Assembly: GCA_903895855.1 (NCBI GenBank)
Contig: CAITVN010000039.1
Span: 1 to 33,417, forward strand
Reading direction: 5' to 3'
Length of the DNA: 33,417 bases
DNA from: Oligoflexia bacterium
GTDB lineage: Bacteria > Bdellovibrionota > UBA1018
Position 1 is the first letter of the stretch, and the number at the start of each line of letters is the position of its first letter. A program made the position numbers and the translations under genes. The notes beneath the pieces were generated by a model. It worked only from the letters and a program-made list of their open reading frames with translations, was not told the DNA's origin and made no database searches. Shown in pieces: positions 22,948-31,697 of this stretch.

Positions 22948-25068
22948 TCACTCGCCCGAAATCACCAAGCCAAAGGGCTGTTTGCTGCCCATGGCGACTT
23001 TCGTTGCGGTGACCTTGACCTTGTAAACGCCGGCTGAAAGTGAAGAGGCTTCAATCATCTCAGTTGGGTTGAGGTGGTCATTGAGTGTCCAAACTTTACC
23101 GTTAGGTGCAGTCAAGGTCACATCGAGGTCGTTGACCAAAGCTTTCGCAGCGCTTGGTGTGGCTGGGTAATCGAAGTAAGAAAGGGTCACTCGAATAGCG
23201 CCTGATCTTGAGAGTTCAAGTGAGTACTCTTTCGATGTTCCATCGGTTAACCCGTCTTTTTCGTCAGCCAAGACGACGTGCCCGATTGAAGTTGCGTAGT
23301 CAGCATTCACTCGGCCCCAGCCTTCGTGAACGTTGGGTCGAACTTTTTGCAACTCTTGCTTAGGGCCCGTGCCGTACTGACCTGGGTACAGGTCAGTTGC
23401 CGTGTGAATCATGTAGGCCTTGAGAAGCGCGCCTGAAGGATCTGCCTGTTTTTGTTCAGCACGAAGGTACTGACGAATGACCGTGGCAGCGCCTGCCGTG
23501 ATCGGTGTCGCCATCGAGGTACCGCCTGCGTAAGCGTAATGGTCATTGTAGGCTCCCCACAAGAGAGTTGCTTTCGGATGCCTTGATCGCAGGCTCACAA
23601 TGTTGGTTCCGGGGGCGACGATTTCAGGCTTAATGCGGCCGTCTTTTGTTGGGCCTCTTGAGCTGAATGCGGCAATGCCGTTGATATTGTCTGAAAGTCG
23701 ATCGCTCGCGATCGGCTCAGCGCTCCAGAGTTGTGGGCCGGGCTTGAGTTCAACTAATTTTTTCTGAATGCCGCCTTCTGAAAGTAGGTTTTCAGAAGCG
23801 CCGACAGTCAGAACGTTTTTCGCGGTTGATGGAGGTCCGATTGAGTTTTCATCAATACGGCCATCTTTGTCTAAGTCTTGTCCGCTGTTACCGGCGGCAA
23901 ACAAGAGTAGTACATTGGGGTGATTCCATAGGTATTCGTCGAGTCGTTGAGCCGAAGCTTCGTACTCGCCGAAGCCTTGAGCTGCGCCCCATGAGTTTGA
24001 GTGAACACGCACGCCATCTTTAATGGCTGGTCCAAAGACTTTTTCAAAATCAGATGGAGGTGCCAAGTTATTGAGAACAGGGCTCCACATGCCTTCAGCG
24101 ATGAAGTTAGCTTCGTAGGCGCCACCTTTGATCATGCCTTGTGACTGAGTGCCGTTGCCGACGATCGAGCCAGCGACATGGGTGCCGTGGCCTTGAGAGT
24201 CTTCCCAAGATTTGCCCCACATGCCTACAGCGTATCCGCCCTTGACGGTGCCTTTTAAATCTTCGTGAATGTCGGTGATGCTGCCTTTGTCGACGCCAGT
24301 GTCAGCGATGCCTGCCGTCTCGCCTTTGCCGGTGTAGCCACGCTTCCAGGCTGCTTCAAGACCGATGATGCGATTGCCTGATTCAAAACCAGTGAGTGCT
24401 GGCGGAGTCGTGGTGTCGTCTTTACCGTTTGCATTCGGCTGGGTTGGTAAATCAGCAGGATTGATGATGTAGTCTAAAGGTAAAAAAACCGGAATTTCTT
24501 CGATCCACTCGATTGAAGCTTGCTGTGCCAAACGGCCTAGCTGTTCAGTTGAGGTTTCAATCATCAAGTCGCGGTCGCTGTATGAAATGAGTTGAGTGTC
24601 TCTGTAGCTTTCGACTTGCTTAGACAGTTCGAAACCCGCTTCAGCAGTAAAGGTCGTGACCCACACGCGTTGTTTTTTTGCCGACTTATTTGCGCCGACA
24701 CCCGGTGCGAGGCGATCAGGTGAATCGATCGCCACTTCGGTGATGTCAGCAGAAATGAGTGACAGGTCTTGTGAGGTAAATGCCGACGGAGTCGCAACCC
24801 AATAGGCATTATTCGGAACGTATCTTAGAATTCTCACCCCTTGGTCTGCGAGGGTTTGTTTTAAACTTTCAGTTAAAGGAGTTGAGAAATGCCAAAGAGC
24901 GAAGTGTTCGTTGCCGGATGGTGTCGAACCTTGATCTTTCGTGAGCGTTGAGTTGCTCTGTTCGGCAATTTCTTGATTGGTCAATGTGCGATTACGAAGA
25001 AAGATATCAGCGCTCGCGAAGTTTGAGACTGCAGCGAGCAATGTCAGAATAGCGAAAAATTTGGTCAT
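22948..25068 (-). CDS. Secreted subtilisin-like serine protease (S8) with C-terminal beta domain
   Basis: 706 residues. The signal peptide is MTKFFAILTLLAAVSNFASA. A propeptide-like region runs to about 225. The catalytic domain holds Asp256 (AGIADTGVD), His294 (QGHGTHVAG), the oxyanion Asn394 (AAGNSG) and Ser518 (GGTSMATP). The insert QDLDKDGRIDEN, next to the Asn, looks like a calcium-binding loop. The C-terminal 120 residues form a beta-sandwich (AIRVTLSYFDYPATPSAAKALVNDLDVTLTAPNG), typical of KP-43-like subtilases. Secreted and active by all visible motifs. GGGGGG precedes the ATG at about 9 nt. It is monocistronic, bounded by the 22892 hairpin. Confidence 0.93.
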   Translation of the reverse strand: MTKFFAILTLLAAVSNFASADIFLRNRTLTNQEIAEQSNSTLTKDQGSTPSGNEHFALWHFSTPLTESLKQTLADQGVRILRYVPNNAYWVATPSAFTSQDLSLISADITEVAIDSPDRLAPGVGANKSAKKQRVWVTTFTAEAGFELSKQVESYRDTQLISYSDRDLMIETSTEQLGRLAQQASIEWIEEIPVFLPLDYIINPADLPTQPNANGKDDTTTPPALTGFESGNRIIGLEAAWKRGYTGKGETAGIADTGVDKGSITDIHEDLKGTVKGGYAVGMWGKSWEDSQGHGTHVAGSIVGNGTQSQGMIKGGAYEANFIAEGMWSPVLNNLAPPSDFEKVFGPAIKDGVRVHSNSWGAAQGFGEYEASAQRLDEYLWNHPNVLLLFAAGNSGQDLDKDGRIDENSIGPPSTAKNVLTVGASENLLSEGGIQKKLVELKPGPQLWSAEPIASDRLSDNINGIAAFSSRGPTKDGRIKPEIVAPGTNIVSLRSRHPKATLLWGAYNDHYAYAGGTSMATPITAGAATVIRQYLRAEQKQADPSGALLKAYMIHTATDLYPGQYGTGPKQELQKVRPNVHEGWGRVNADYATSIGHVVLADEKDGLTDGTSKEYSLELSRSGAIRVTLSYFDYPATPSAAKALVNDLDVTLTAPNGKVWTLNDHLNPTEMIEASSLSAGVYKVKVTATKVAMGSKQPFGLVISGE

Positions 25069-25238
25069 TTTTAATAACCCCCCATTCGTAAAAAATTATC
25101 GTAAGAATTTGCGAATGGAAAACATTTCTAGAGGATTTTTTGGGATAAATGAAAATATAAGTATTTATAAGTTGCCTGGTTTGCGACGCTATTTTCGAGC
25201 TAATTTCTTATTTTGAGCCGTTCTAGGCTATTTTTTAG

Positions 25239-26657
25239 TTAGTGATTCCAAAAATTAGCACACTGATCTTTTTCGGTCGGTGATAGGGTTGCCCAAAGTC
25301 TCATGCGAGCATCTGTCGCTTTTGGGTATCTGGCCTCGTTACCGAGGTAGACAAAACGATCGCTGACTCGTGAGTCAGGCTCTCGTGGCCAGAGATCGCA
25401 GGCGAAGCGATTGGGAATGAGCGGTTCAATTCCGGGAAAAAACCGGTAGACGGTTGGCGAAAAAACATAAAGGCGATCTGGAATGCTATTGCTGCTCGTG
25501 ATGATCTGCTTGAAATAAAAACGAGGCAGCTCTCCGATTTCTCGCTGTAAACTTCGAAAAACTGTGCCGCCCACTTGAAACGAGTCACCCGCTGTGAAGC
25601 CCCTTTTAAGGGGCATCTGCGAATAGCCAGATGGCGATTTCGAGCTACCAATTGCGAGATTGAGTTGGTCATTTGAACCAGCTCCTACAAAATTAGGGCT
25701 GCCGTCGACGTTTTGAAAAAAGTTGATTCCATCAACTGCAAGCGGTTGCCCCGCTGGCTGAGCCACCCTGACATCAAGATCTTCTTCGTCTTGGGCGCTG
25801 ATCGTGCCGCCGTAAACACAAAAGCCCACATCGTAAATGCTCATCAAAAAATTTGCGTTGGGCTCGGTGGCCGCTTCGGGGTCACTTGAAATTCGAAGTT
25901 TGCGAAATTGGTCAGCAGGGCAGGGGTGATGGTAGCGAACGACTTCTTTGTAGGTGTCGACCGTGGTTCCTTCGGTGGTTGTGATTTTAAGATCAGACAG
26001 GACGATGTATTGGTTGGCGTCACTTTGATAGTTGCCATCGCTGTCGGTTAGATTGAGTTTCATAAAAACGAGTTTACTGGGATTAAGGGTCAAGCTGTCG
26101 GCGGTAAAGGTGATCGCGCGATCAATTAAAAGAGACGAAACTTGGCCGAGGTTGAGGCTCGTGCAATGAGCTGAATCGTTCCAATTGGGTTGAGTGAGAT
26201 CGAGGGTGTCGCAGAGTTTTAGCGAAGCCGCGAGACCGCCGACGAAAGCGCCTTTACTCGAAAGTTTCAGCTGCAGTTTAAATCGGTGGGCCAGGTAGGC
26301 CGGTGGTCTGGGTGTGTAGGCCGGGGCTGGTTTTTTTGCGAACGAAAGCAGAAGAGATGTGTTGAGAAATTCGTCAAAATTAATTTTTTCGAGATTGGCA
26401 ATGAGGGCGAGTGCCGCTTCGTTGTCAATACCAGAGCCACTGTCTGGGGCCGCATCGTCTGGGGTTGGTGATGAGCTTGGGTTTGAGCCCAGGCTGCCTG
26501 CCGGTGGTGTCACGACGCTAATGGTTTTTTGTTCTGCGCCTCCGATGGGGGGAGTGACTTCTGACGAGCAACTGACTAGGTTAAAGATAGCAGCAAAAGC
26601 CAGAGTGGGTACCCAGTTTTGCGACAGATCGAATGAAAAAAATCCCCTTCTATTCAT
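25239..26657 (-). CDS. Predicted lipoprotein, unknown function
   Basis: About 472 residues from the ATG at 26657 (MNRRGFFSF), which gives a lipoprotein signal ending in FNLVSC with Cys30; a longer frame to 26708 is less likely. A Pro/Ser/Gly-rich linker (residues about 33-75) separates the anchor from the globular part. That part is beta-rich with several Asp/Asn-rich turns, such as KLNLTDSDGNYQSDANQ, and Cys pairs (HPCPADQF, GFCVYGG, RFACDLWP, DQCANFW). It resembles exported proteins with calcium-type loops, but I recognise no family. It stands alone between two same-strand genes. Confidence 0.7.
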   Translation of the reverse strand: MNRRGFFSFDLSQNWVPTLAFAAIFNLVSCSSEVTPPIGGAEQKTISVVTPPAGSLGSNPSSSPTPDDAAPDSGSGIDNEAALALIANLEKINFDEFLNTSLLLSFAKKPAPAYTPRPPAYLAHRFKLQLKLSSKGAFVGGLAASLKLCDTLDLTQPNWNDSAHCTSLNLGQVSSLLIDRAITFTADSLTLNPSKLVFMKLNLTDSDGNYQSDANQYIVLSDLKITTTEGTTVDTYKEVVRYHHPCPADQFRKLRISSDPEAATEPNANFLMSIYDVGFCVYGGTISAQDEEDLDVRVAQPAGQPLAVDGINFFQNVDGSPNFVGAGSNDQLNLAIGSSKSPSGYSQMPLKRGFTAGDSFQVGGTVFRSLQREIGELPRFYFKQIITSSNSIPDRLYVFSPTVYRFFPGIEPLIPNRFACDLWPREPDSRVSDRFVYLGNEARYPKATDARMRLWATLSPTEKDQCANFWNH

Positions 26658-26740
26658 ACACAATGATCCCCTAGGTCTCATTTTGTCAGTATAAGTTGAC
26701 TTTTTCAATCATGTATTGATGTGTTTGAAATTATTAGCTT

Positions 26741-28936
26741 TTATTCACTGAGTGAAATGACCAGGTCGGGGGTGAGCAGGTTGGGTAGGACTTTAGGCTC
26801 TTTCGTCTTGGCTGAAATAAAGATATACAGTGGAACTCCAGCAACCCCGTATTTTTCTAACTCGTTGGTGATTTCGGGGTCTTGATTGGTCCAGTCGGCT
26901 CTAAATAAGTTCACTTTATTTGTAGAAAAATGTTTGAGAACCGACTGACTGCTTAAGACCAGCGATTCGTTGACTTGGCAGGTGATGCACCAAGATGCCG
27001 TGAAATCGATGAAGACTGAGTGCCCAGAACTCAATGCTTTTTGAACTTCAGCTGAAGAGAAGCGATTCCAAATCAGGTCTTGAACAGTGCGAATTTCTCG
27101 GGCGTTCAAATTATGCGAATAACCGTTCTGGCGACTCGATGCCAATAGAGTCAAAATCAATGAAAGCGAAACGACGACCCAGCCAACCGGCCAAAGTGAT
27201 GTGTGGTGGGTGCGATTCTGCTCGAGTCGAAGTAGCCAAAGAGCAAATCCGGTAAAGGTCAAGCACCCAAGTAAAATTCCGACTGCAGTATTGCTTGTCT
27301 GCGAGCCATAGGTCCAGATTAGCCAGACGGCAGTGAGCAACAGTGGAAATCCGAGCACTTGCTTGGTGAGCTCCATCCATCGGCCGGGTTTCGGTAGTTT
27401 AGCGGCCAGAGAAGGAAAAAGAGCAAAAACCAAATACGGCGAAAGCATGCCCACACCAAGCGAAACGAAAATGAGTAGCGCATAAAAAGGCGGGGCGGTC
27501 AGTGCGACTCCGAGAGAGGTGCCCATGAAAGGCGCAGTGCAAGGGGTGGCGACAACCGTTGCCAGCACACCAGAAAAAAACATTCCTACACGGTCTTGCC
27601 GAGAACTGATGTTGCTGCCGATTCCCATCCAGCGGGTACCGAGCTCAAAAATTCCCAAAAGATTGAGAGCGAGAACTGTGAACAGCCACGCGAGAAAAGC
27701 AATGAAGGTGGGCGACTGCAATTGAAATCCCCAGCCGATTCGTTCGCCAGCAGCACGCAAAATGATCAGCGTCGCTCCCATGGCGACGAAGCTTGACAAC
27801 AGTCCGGCAGAAAATAGTCCGAGTTCAAGTCGCATCTCTTGCGGCTTTTGTTTGGCCGTGCGGGTGAGGTGCAACGCTTTCAGTGCCAAGACTGGAAAAA
27901 CACAAGGCATGAGGTTTAAGAGAAGTCCGCCGAGCCAAGCGAGAAAGAGAATTTTAATAGCCCCGAATTGCACTTTGATTGTCGCTGGCACATCGACTTC
28001 AACGCCTTTGGTTTCACCGAGTGCATTTTTATAAGAGAGAATACCCGAAATCACCTGCTGTTTTGCACTGACGGTTTCGATGGTTTCGAGATAGGAAGGC
28101 AAAAGTTTTGAATCGCGAAAGATCAGGCGCCGGCTGGGGGCCTGTGGTGGGCTTTGATCGTTGAGTACATAATCAGGCGAAATCAGCGCGCGATTTTTTG
28201 GAAAGAAAAAAAAGTCATGAAGCGGAGCTTGTGCCTTGTCACTAGAGAGATCGTTGAAATCAAGTTGAATGGTTGGCTCTGTCGTGCTCGCTTTAGTTAA
28301 AGTTGCTGAGAAGCCGAGAGCCTTGACTTGTTCAGGTGAAATGCGGGTGGGCCAAGAACTCTGGGTTCTCTCGAGTTGGCGTTGCCAAAACTCATTATTG
28401 TGCACAGCGGGTGCGGTCTGCCTTTGGTTGAGTGGCAATTCAAGTTTTGCGAATCCGGGAATGCAAGTTTCCTTGCAGCTGATCCAACGAATAGTGGCCC
28501 GAATAGTGGGCGAGGTAAAGCTTGAGGTTGAACCAGAATTTTCTGGTGTAGGCTGCGGCTTCTTGTAGTGAAATTCAGTCCATAAGAGAACTTCGTCTTC
28601 GTAACCGTAGCTGACGAGGTTGCTATTTTGATTAGGTATGCGCGCCGGTATCGGCCATCGAATCTCGGAGGCTGTTAACTCAGGCGGCAAGTTCCACAAG
28701 ATTTGTACAGGTTCTCCAGCAGAACCGGGATTAATCCAGTAGGTGTGCCAACCGGGTTGCAGGCTCATGCGAAGCGCAACCCAGAAAGTTGAGTCGCCCG
28801 CGAACTTCGTGTGAGTTGCCCCCAGTTCGACAGTAACCGCACCTTTGGTGACGGGCTTACTTTCAGCTGCTTGGGTTAAGGGTGTCGAAAAATGAGCCGC
28901 AAAAAGCAGGATTTCTAGTAGAATGGTGGATCTCAT
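26741..28936 (-). CDS. ScsB/DsbD-type membrane thiol:disulfide interchange protein
   Basis: 731 residues. It carries electrons across the inner membrane to periplasmic thiol partners. It has a signal peptide, then an N-terminal periplasmic beta domain of the ScsB type (GWHTYWINPGSAGEP, then WISCKETCIPG with a Cys pair). A transmembrane core of about eight helices contains the two DsbD Cys segments LLNLMPCVFPVLALKAL and VVATPCTAPFMGTSLG. The C-terminal thioredoxin domain has ASWCITCQ with Cys650 and Cys653. All six redox Cys are present. It follows an HxlR regulator by 53 nt, and three or four direct repeats lie in that gap. Weak ribosome-binding site. Confidence 0.9.
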   Translation of the reverse strand: MRSTILLEILLFAAHFSTPLTQAAESKPVTKGAVTVELGATHTKFAGDSTFWVALRMSLQPGWHTYWINPGSAGEPVQILWNLPPELTASEIRWPIPARIPNQNSNLVSYGYEDEVLLWTEFHYKKPQPTPENSGSTSSFTSPTIRATIRWISCKETCIPGFAKLELPLNQRQTAPAVHNNEFWQRQLERTQSSWPTRISPEQVKALGFSATLTKASTTEPTIQLDFNDLSSDKAQAPLHDFFFFPKNRALISPDYVLNDQSPPQAPSRRLIFRDSKLLPSYLETIETVSAKQQVISGILSYKNALGETKGVEVDVPATIKVQFGAIKILFLAWLGGLLLNLMPCVFPVLALKALHLTRTAKQKPQEMRLELGLFSAGLLSSFVAMGATLIILRAAGERIGWGFQLQSPTFIAFLAWLFTVLALNLLGIFELGTRWMGIGSNISSRQDRVGMFFSGVLATVVATPCTAPFMGTSLGVALTAPPFYALLIFVSLGVGMLSPYLVFALFPSLAAKLPKPGRWMELTKQVLGFPLLLTAVWLIWTYGSQTSNTAVGILLGCLTFTGFALWLLRLEQNRTHHTSLWPVGWVVVSLSLILTLLASSRQNGYSHNLNAREIRTVQDLIWNRFSSAEVQKALSSGHSVFIDFTASWCITCQVNESLVLSSQSVLKHFSTNKVNLFRADWTNQDPEITNELEKYGVAGVPLYIFISAKTKEPKVLPNLLTPDLVISLSE

Positions 28937-28947
28937 TTCTTATTTTT

Positions 28948-28983
28948 TTACTAATGGTTACTAATTTACTAATGTTTATTAAT
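28948..28983. repeat. Four near-identical direct repeats (TTACTAATG) between regulator and redox gene
   Basis: TTACTAATGG, TTACTAATT, TTACTAATG and TTTATTAATGG follow each other at a spacing of about 9 bp, within the 53-bp gap between the HxlR stop and the ScsB/DsbD start. A spacing near one helical turn suits stacked protein binding. It could be a binding site or a simple repeat in AT-rich DNA. Confidence 0.6.
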
Positions 28984-28989
28984 GGGTTC

Positions 28990-29331
28990 TTATTTTGCCT
29001 TGTTTCTGCCGAGTTCTTTTCCGACTTCAACAATGGCATCTAGTACGGGTTGAAACTTTTTGCCAGCCGAGGTGAGTTGATATTCAACCGTAGGCGGTGA
29101 GGTAGGAAGCACTTTGCGAGACAAAATTCCTTTGTCTTCGAGTTCTCTCAATCGAGTGGTCAGCACTTTGGCGGAGCACAAAACGAGATCTCTCTTGATA
29201 TCGCCAAAGCGTTTCGGACCATCGCGCAAGTGCCAAAGAATCTTGGGAGTCCAAGCACCAGCCAAAACTCTCAGGCATTCTTCTAAGGGACAATCGGTCG
29301 AACGAGGGGGCTTTAGTGAGGGTGCACTCAT
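28990..29331 (-). CDS. HxlR-family transcriptional regulator
   Basis: 113 residues, a typical length. The winged helix-turn-helix pattern is complete: DCPLEECLRVLAGAWTPKILWHL, then GPKRFGDIKRDL, SAKVLTTRLRELEDKGIL and VEYQLTSAGKKF. Two Cys lie at the N-terminus (DCPLEEC); in HxlR relatives such as YodB and HypR a Cys in this region senses quinones or disulfide stress. It is divergent from the YceI gene (89 bp between starts) and upstream of the thiol reductase, so it may control both. No good ribosome-binding site before the ATG. Confidence 0.87.
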   Translation of the reverse strand: MSAPSLKPPRSTDCPLEECLRVLAGAWTPKILWHLRDGPKRFGDIKRDLVLCSAKVLTTRLRELEDKGILSRKVLPTSPPTVEYQLTSAGKKFQPVLDAIVEVGKELGRNKAK

Positions 29332-29420
29332 GCATCAAAAATAGCATATTTGCCGAAAAAATCATACTTTCTTTTTGTAACCAGATCTAATAGCTTGGGC
29401 CTCAAGGAGATCGTTTATTT

Positions 29421-30059
29421 ATGAATAGTTCGCTTTTTATTAAAATGCTCAGGGTGTCGTTGTTTGTTGGTTTGGGGTTCGTGTCATCGGTGACAATGAA
29501 CAGTGTTCAGGCTGCCGACTACGGCGTTGATTCGTCTCATTCAAATGTTCGCTTTACGGTCACTCACCTGATGGTGAGTGATGTGTCGGGGGATTTTAAG
29601 GACTTTGGGGGCTCATTTTCATTTGATCCCGCCGATGCCGCGAAGGCGAAAGGTAAATTTTTTGTCAAAACAGCAAGCGTTGATACCAAAGACAAGAAGC
29701 GAGATGAGCACCTGGGTTCATCTGATTTTTTTGATTCAAAAAAATACCCTGAGTTCACTATCGAAATCACAAAGCTCGCCCCGAAGGCGGCTGGTGATCA
29801 GAAAAATTTCGTCGCAACCACTCAGTTTGCGATGCATGGAAAAACCAAAGAAGTGCCGTTTGATGTCGTTTACCGTGGAAGTGTGAAAGACCCTTGGGGA
29901 AATCAAAAGGCAGGATTCAAAATTTCAGGAAAAATTAATCGCAAAGATTTCGATGTGTCTTGGAACAAAGCCCTCGATGGCGGTGGCGTCGTGGTTGGCG
30001 AAGAAGTCACGATTGATATTCAATTAGAAGCTGTCGTTGAGAAAAAAGCGGCTAAGTAA
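29421..30059 (+). CDS. YceI-family exported lipid-binding protein
   Basis: 212 residues with a signal peptide (probable cleavage in SVQAADYG). The lipocalin-like YceI fold is recognised by YGVDSSHSNVRFTVTHLMVSDVSG, then GKFFVKTASVDTKDKKRDEHLGSSDFFDSKKYPE and KEVPFDVVYRG. The C-terminal DPWGNQKAGFKISGKINRKDFDVSWNKAL is also diagnostic. The family binds isoprenoid or polyprenyl lipids in the periplasm; the exact ligand here is unknown. A strong AAGGAGA lies 10-16 nt before the ATG. It is divergent from HxlR and ends at the 30113 terminator. Confidence 0.92.
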   Translation: MNSSLFIKMLRVSLFVGLGFVSSVTMNSVQAADYGVDSSHSNVRFTVTHLMVSDVSGDFKDFGGSFSFDPADAAKAKGKFFVKTASVDTKDKKRDEHLGSSDFFDSKKYPEFTIEITKLAPKAAGDQKNFVATTQFAMHGKTKEVPFDVVYRGSVKDPWGNQKAGFKISGKINRKDFDVSWNKALDGGGVVVGEEVTIDIQLEAVVEKKAAK

Positions 30060-30112
30060 GAATTGATATAGTCACAGTCACAATTAAGTAAGTCAGTCAG
30101 ATTTTGATTGAG

Positions 30113-30149
30113 AAAAGAGGGTGCTGGCATTCAGCCATCACCCTCTTTT
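30113..30149. terminator. Bidirectional intrinsic terminator
   Basis: AAAAGAGGGTGCTGGC pairs with GCCATCACCCTCTTTT with one C-A mismatch and a 5-nt loop (ATTCA). It ends in TTTTT on the plus side and AAAA at the stem base, which gives T-runs in both directions. It lies between the convergent YceI and dienelactone hydrolase genes and can serve both. Confidence 0.9.
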
Positions 30150-30158
30150 TATTGGGTT

Positions 30159-31001
30159 CTAAATTTTATTTTTCATGAACTCATTGAAGTCAATCCAAGA
30201 CTTTTCGTCAGCGGCTTTCTGATAGGCGGCTCCTTTTTTGGGGTCGTCACCCGCAGCAGGGTTGGTAAACGCATGAACGGCTCCTGGGTATGAAATGAAT
30301 TGAAGACTCACATTGGCGTCTTTCATTTCTTTTTTGAAAGCCTCGACCTCGGCGGTTGAAACATAAGGGTCGTCAGCGCCGTGTAATGCGAGAACGGGGC
30401 CCTTGATTTGTTTGGCATCTTGCGGTGTTGGAGTCGACAAGCCACCATGAAAGCTGATGGTGCCTCTGAGTTCAGCTCCGCTTCGTGCGAGCTCTAGAGC
30501 AGTGGTTCCACCAAAACAATAGCCCATGACGAAAATTTTTGAGCGATCAACATTCGCATTTTTTGCGACGACATCATACGCCGCTCGAATGCGTGAACGT
30601 AGAAGTGCTCGGTCTTCTTTTAATTTTCCCGAGAGTTTGGCCGCTTCATCTGAGTTTTTCGGAAGGTTGTCTTTGCCGTACACATCAACAGCCATAGCAA
30701 CAAATCCTTGGCTTGCTAGAAGCTTAGCCTTATTTTTTGTGAATTCGCCGATTCCCATCCAATCGTGAACGATGAGCATGGCAGAAAGTTTTTTTGTGGA
30801 GGGCGCTTTTGGTGTCGCGAGAAAGCCCTCGAGATTTGCCTGTCCGCTTTTGTATTCAATGGTTTGGGTTGTGGGTTCAACAGAGTTATTTTGCGTTTGC
30901 GCTGCCTGTGTTTGGTTGGGCGCTGAGAGTAGCATTGCGGCTAAAAAAAACAGAGTTGGAGTGATGTGACTTGAGCGAATGAAACTGAAATTTTTGTGCA
31001 T
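30159..31001 (-). CDS. Exported dienelactone hydrolase-family protein
   Basis: About 280 residues from the ATG at 31001 (MHKNFSFIRSS); the frame extends to 31127 but the shorter start gives a proper signal peptide (LFFLAAMLLSAPNQTQA). The alpha/beta-hydrolase core of the DLH family is visible: LIVHDWMGIGEFTKNKA, the nucleophile Cys in MGYCFGGTTAL, Asp in HGADDPYV and His in PGAVHAFTNP. That is the full Cys-Asp-His triad. The family hydrolyses dienelactones and other esters; the substrate here is unknown, and export suggests an extracellular role. It shares a terminator with YceI. Confidence 0.88.
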   Translation of the reverse strand: MHKNFSFIRSSHITPTLFFLAAMLLSAPNQTQAAQTQNNSVEPTTQTIEYKSGQANLEGFLATPKAPSTKKLSAMLIVHDWMGIGEFTKNKAKLLASQGFVAMAVDVYGKDNLPKNSDEAAKLSGKLKEDRALLRSRIRAAYDVVAKNANVDRSKIFVMGYCFGGTTALELARSGAELRGTISFHGGLSTPTPQDAKQIKGPVLALHGADDPYVSTAEVEAFKKEMKDANVSLQFISYPGAVHAFTNPAAGDDPKKGAAYQKAADEKSWIDFNEFMKNKI

Positions 31002-31050
31002 AGGGGTTTTCTCTTTTCGCACCCGATCCGACCATCGGCAGGCTTCAATG

Positions 31051-31440
31051 TCAAGCCCGAGCTTGAACGTAGACGTCGCCGACGATTGTGAGTTTCGGCT
31101 CCAAGCGAGAGTGCGCTTTGTGGCCAATTCGAAAATTAAATCCGGCTTCAGGGCCGAAAATTAGAGCTGTATTAGATGACTTCGATGAAACGTTACCTAA
31201 GCTCATGGTCAACTCGGTTGAGTGGCCGTTACGGTGAAACCGAAGCTGAGAGTTTGTCAGAAAGTGTTCATGAGGGGAGAGTGACGGGTACTGAAATGCC
31301 CGAAGTTGGGAAGGTAAAAAAGGACGAGGACCACTACTACCTGTTGCTGTACCCTTAACTTGCCTCCTCAGACAAGTTTCGGCAGATAATAGCGGTCCCC
31401 AGTCAAGTTGTCTTACCCTAGAGTACCCACCAAAGTTCCT
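31051..31440 (-). other. Start-less open frame in a 700-bp gene-poor region
   Basis: The 31002-31697 interval has no confident gene. On the minus strand one frame is open for 129 codons from the TAG at 31441-31443 to the TGA at 31051-31053. It has no ATG, GTG or TTG in its first 75 or so codons; the ATG at 31206 would give only 51 residues. The peptide looks protein-like in places (LLSAETCLRRQVKGTATG, IFGPEAGFNFRIGHKAH). A 60-codon plus-strand frame (31176-31358) covers the same DNA. Options are a decayed gene, a structured RNA or chance. The remaining 31443-31697 shows nothing definite apart from an A/T-run near 31485. Confidence 0.3.
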
Positions 31441-31697
31441 CTAGCTCAGACAATGTACCTATCGTCAGGCTGGGAAATACCTTTAATTTTTTTTGAAAAT
31501 AAAATGAACAGCGGTTCGAGTTTTGAGTGCGGTGCGTTAGTTGGCTGATTTATCAGTACTTCTGGTTTTATTGCCGAACGGCTTTGTCAGGGGTTTGAGC
31601 AAGTAAATGAGTGTCATCAATTCTTAGACAGTAAAAAAAATGATCACATTGCTACCGAAAGTAGACAGTTCAGAGTGCTCATGGTTGACTTGTAGAG

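Noticed and set aside
25077..25238. Terminator after the 25239-26657 lipoprotein gene
   Set aside because: The only stem found (AGCC/GGCT) is 4 bp and its T-run lies on the wrong side for this gene.
31176..31358. 60-codon plus-strand open frame (ends HYYLLLYP)
   Set aside because: No ribosome-binding site, a stop codon immediately upstream, no recognisable motif and a longer open frame on the other strand; kept only as part of the start-less region.
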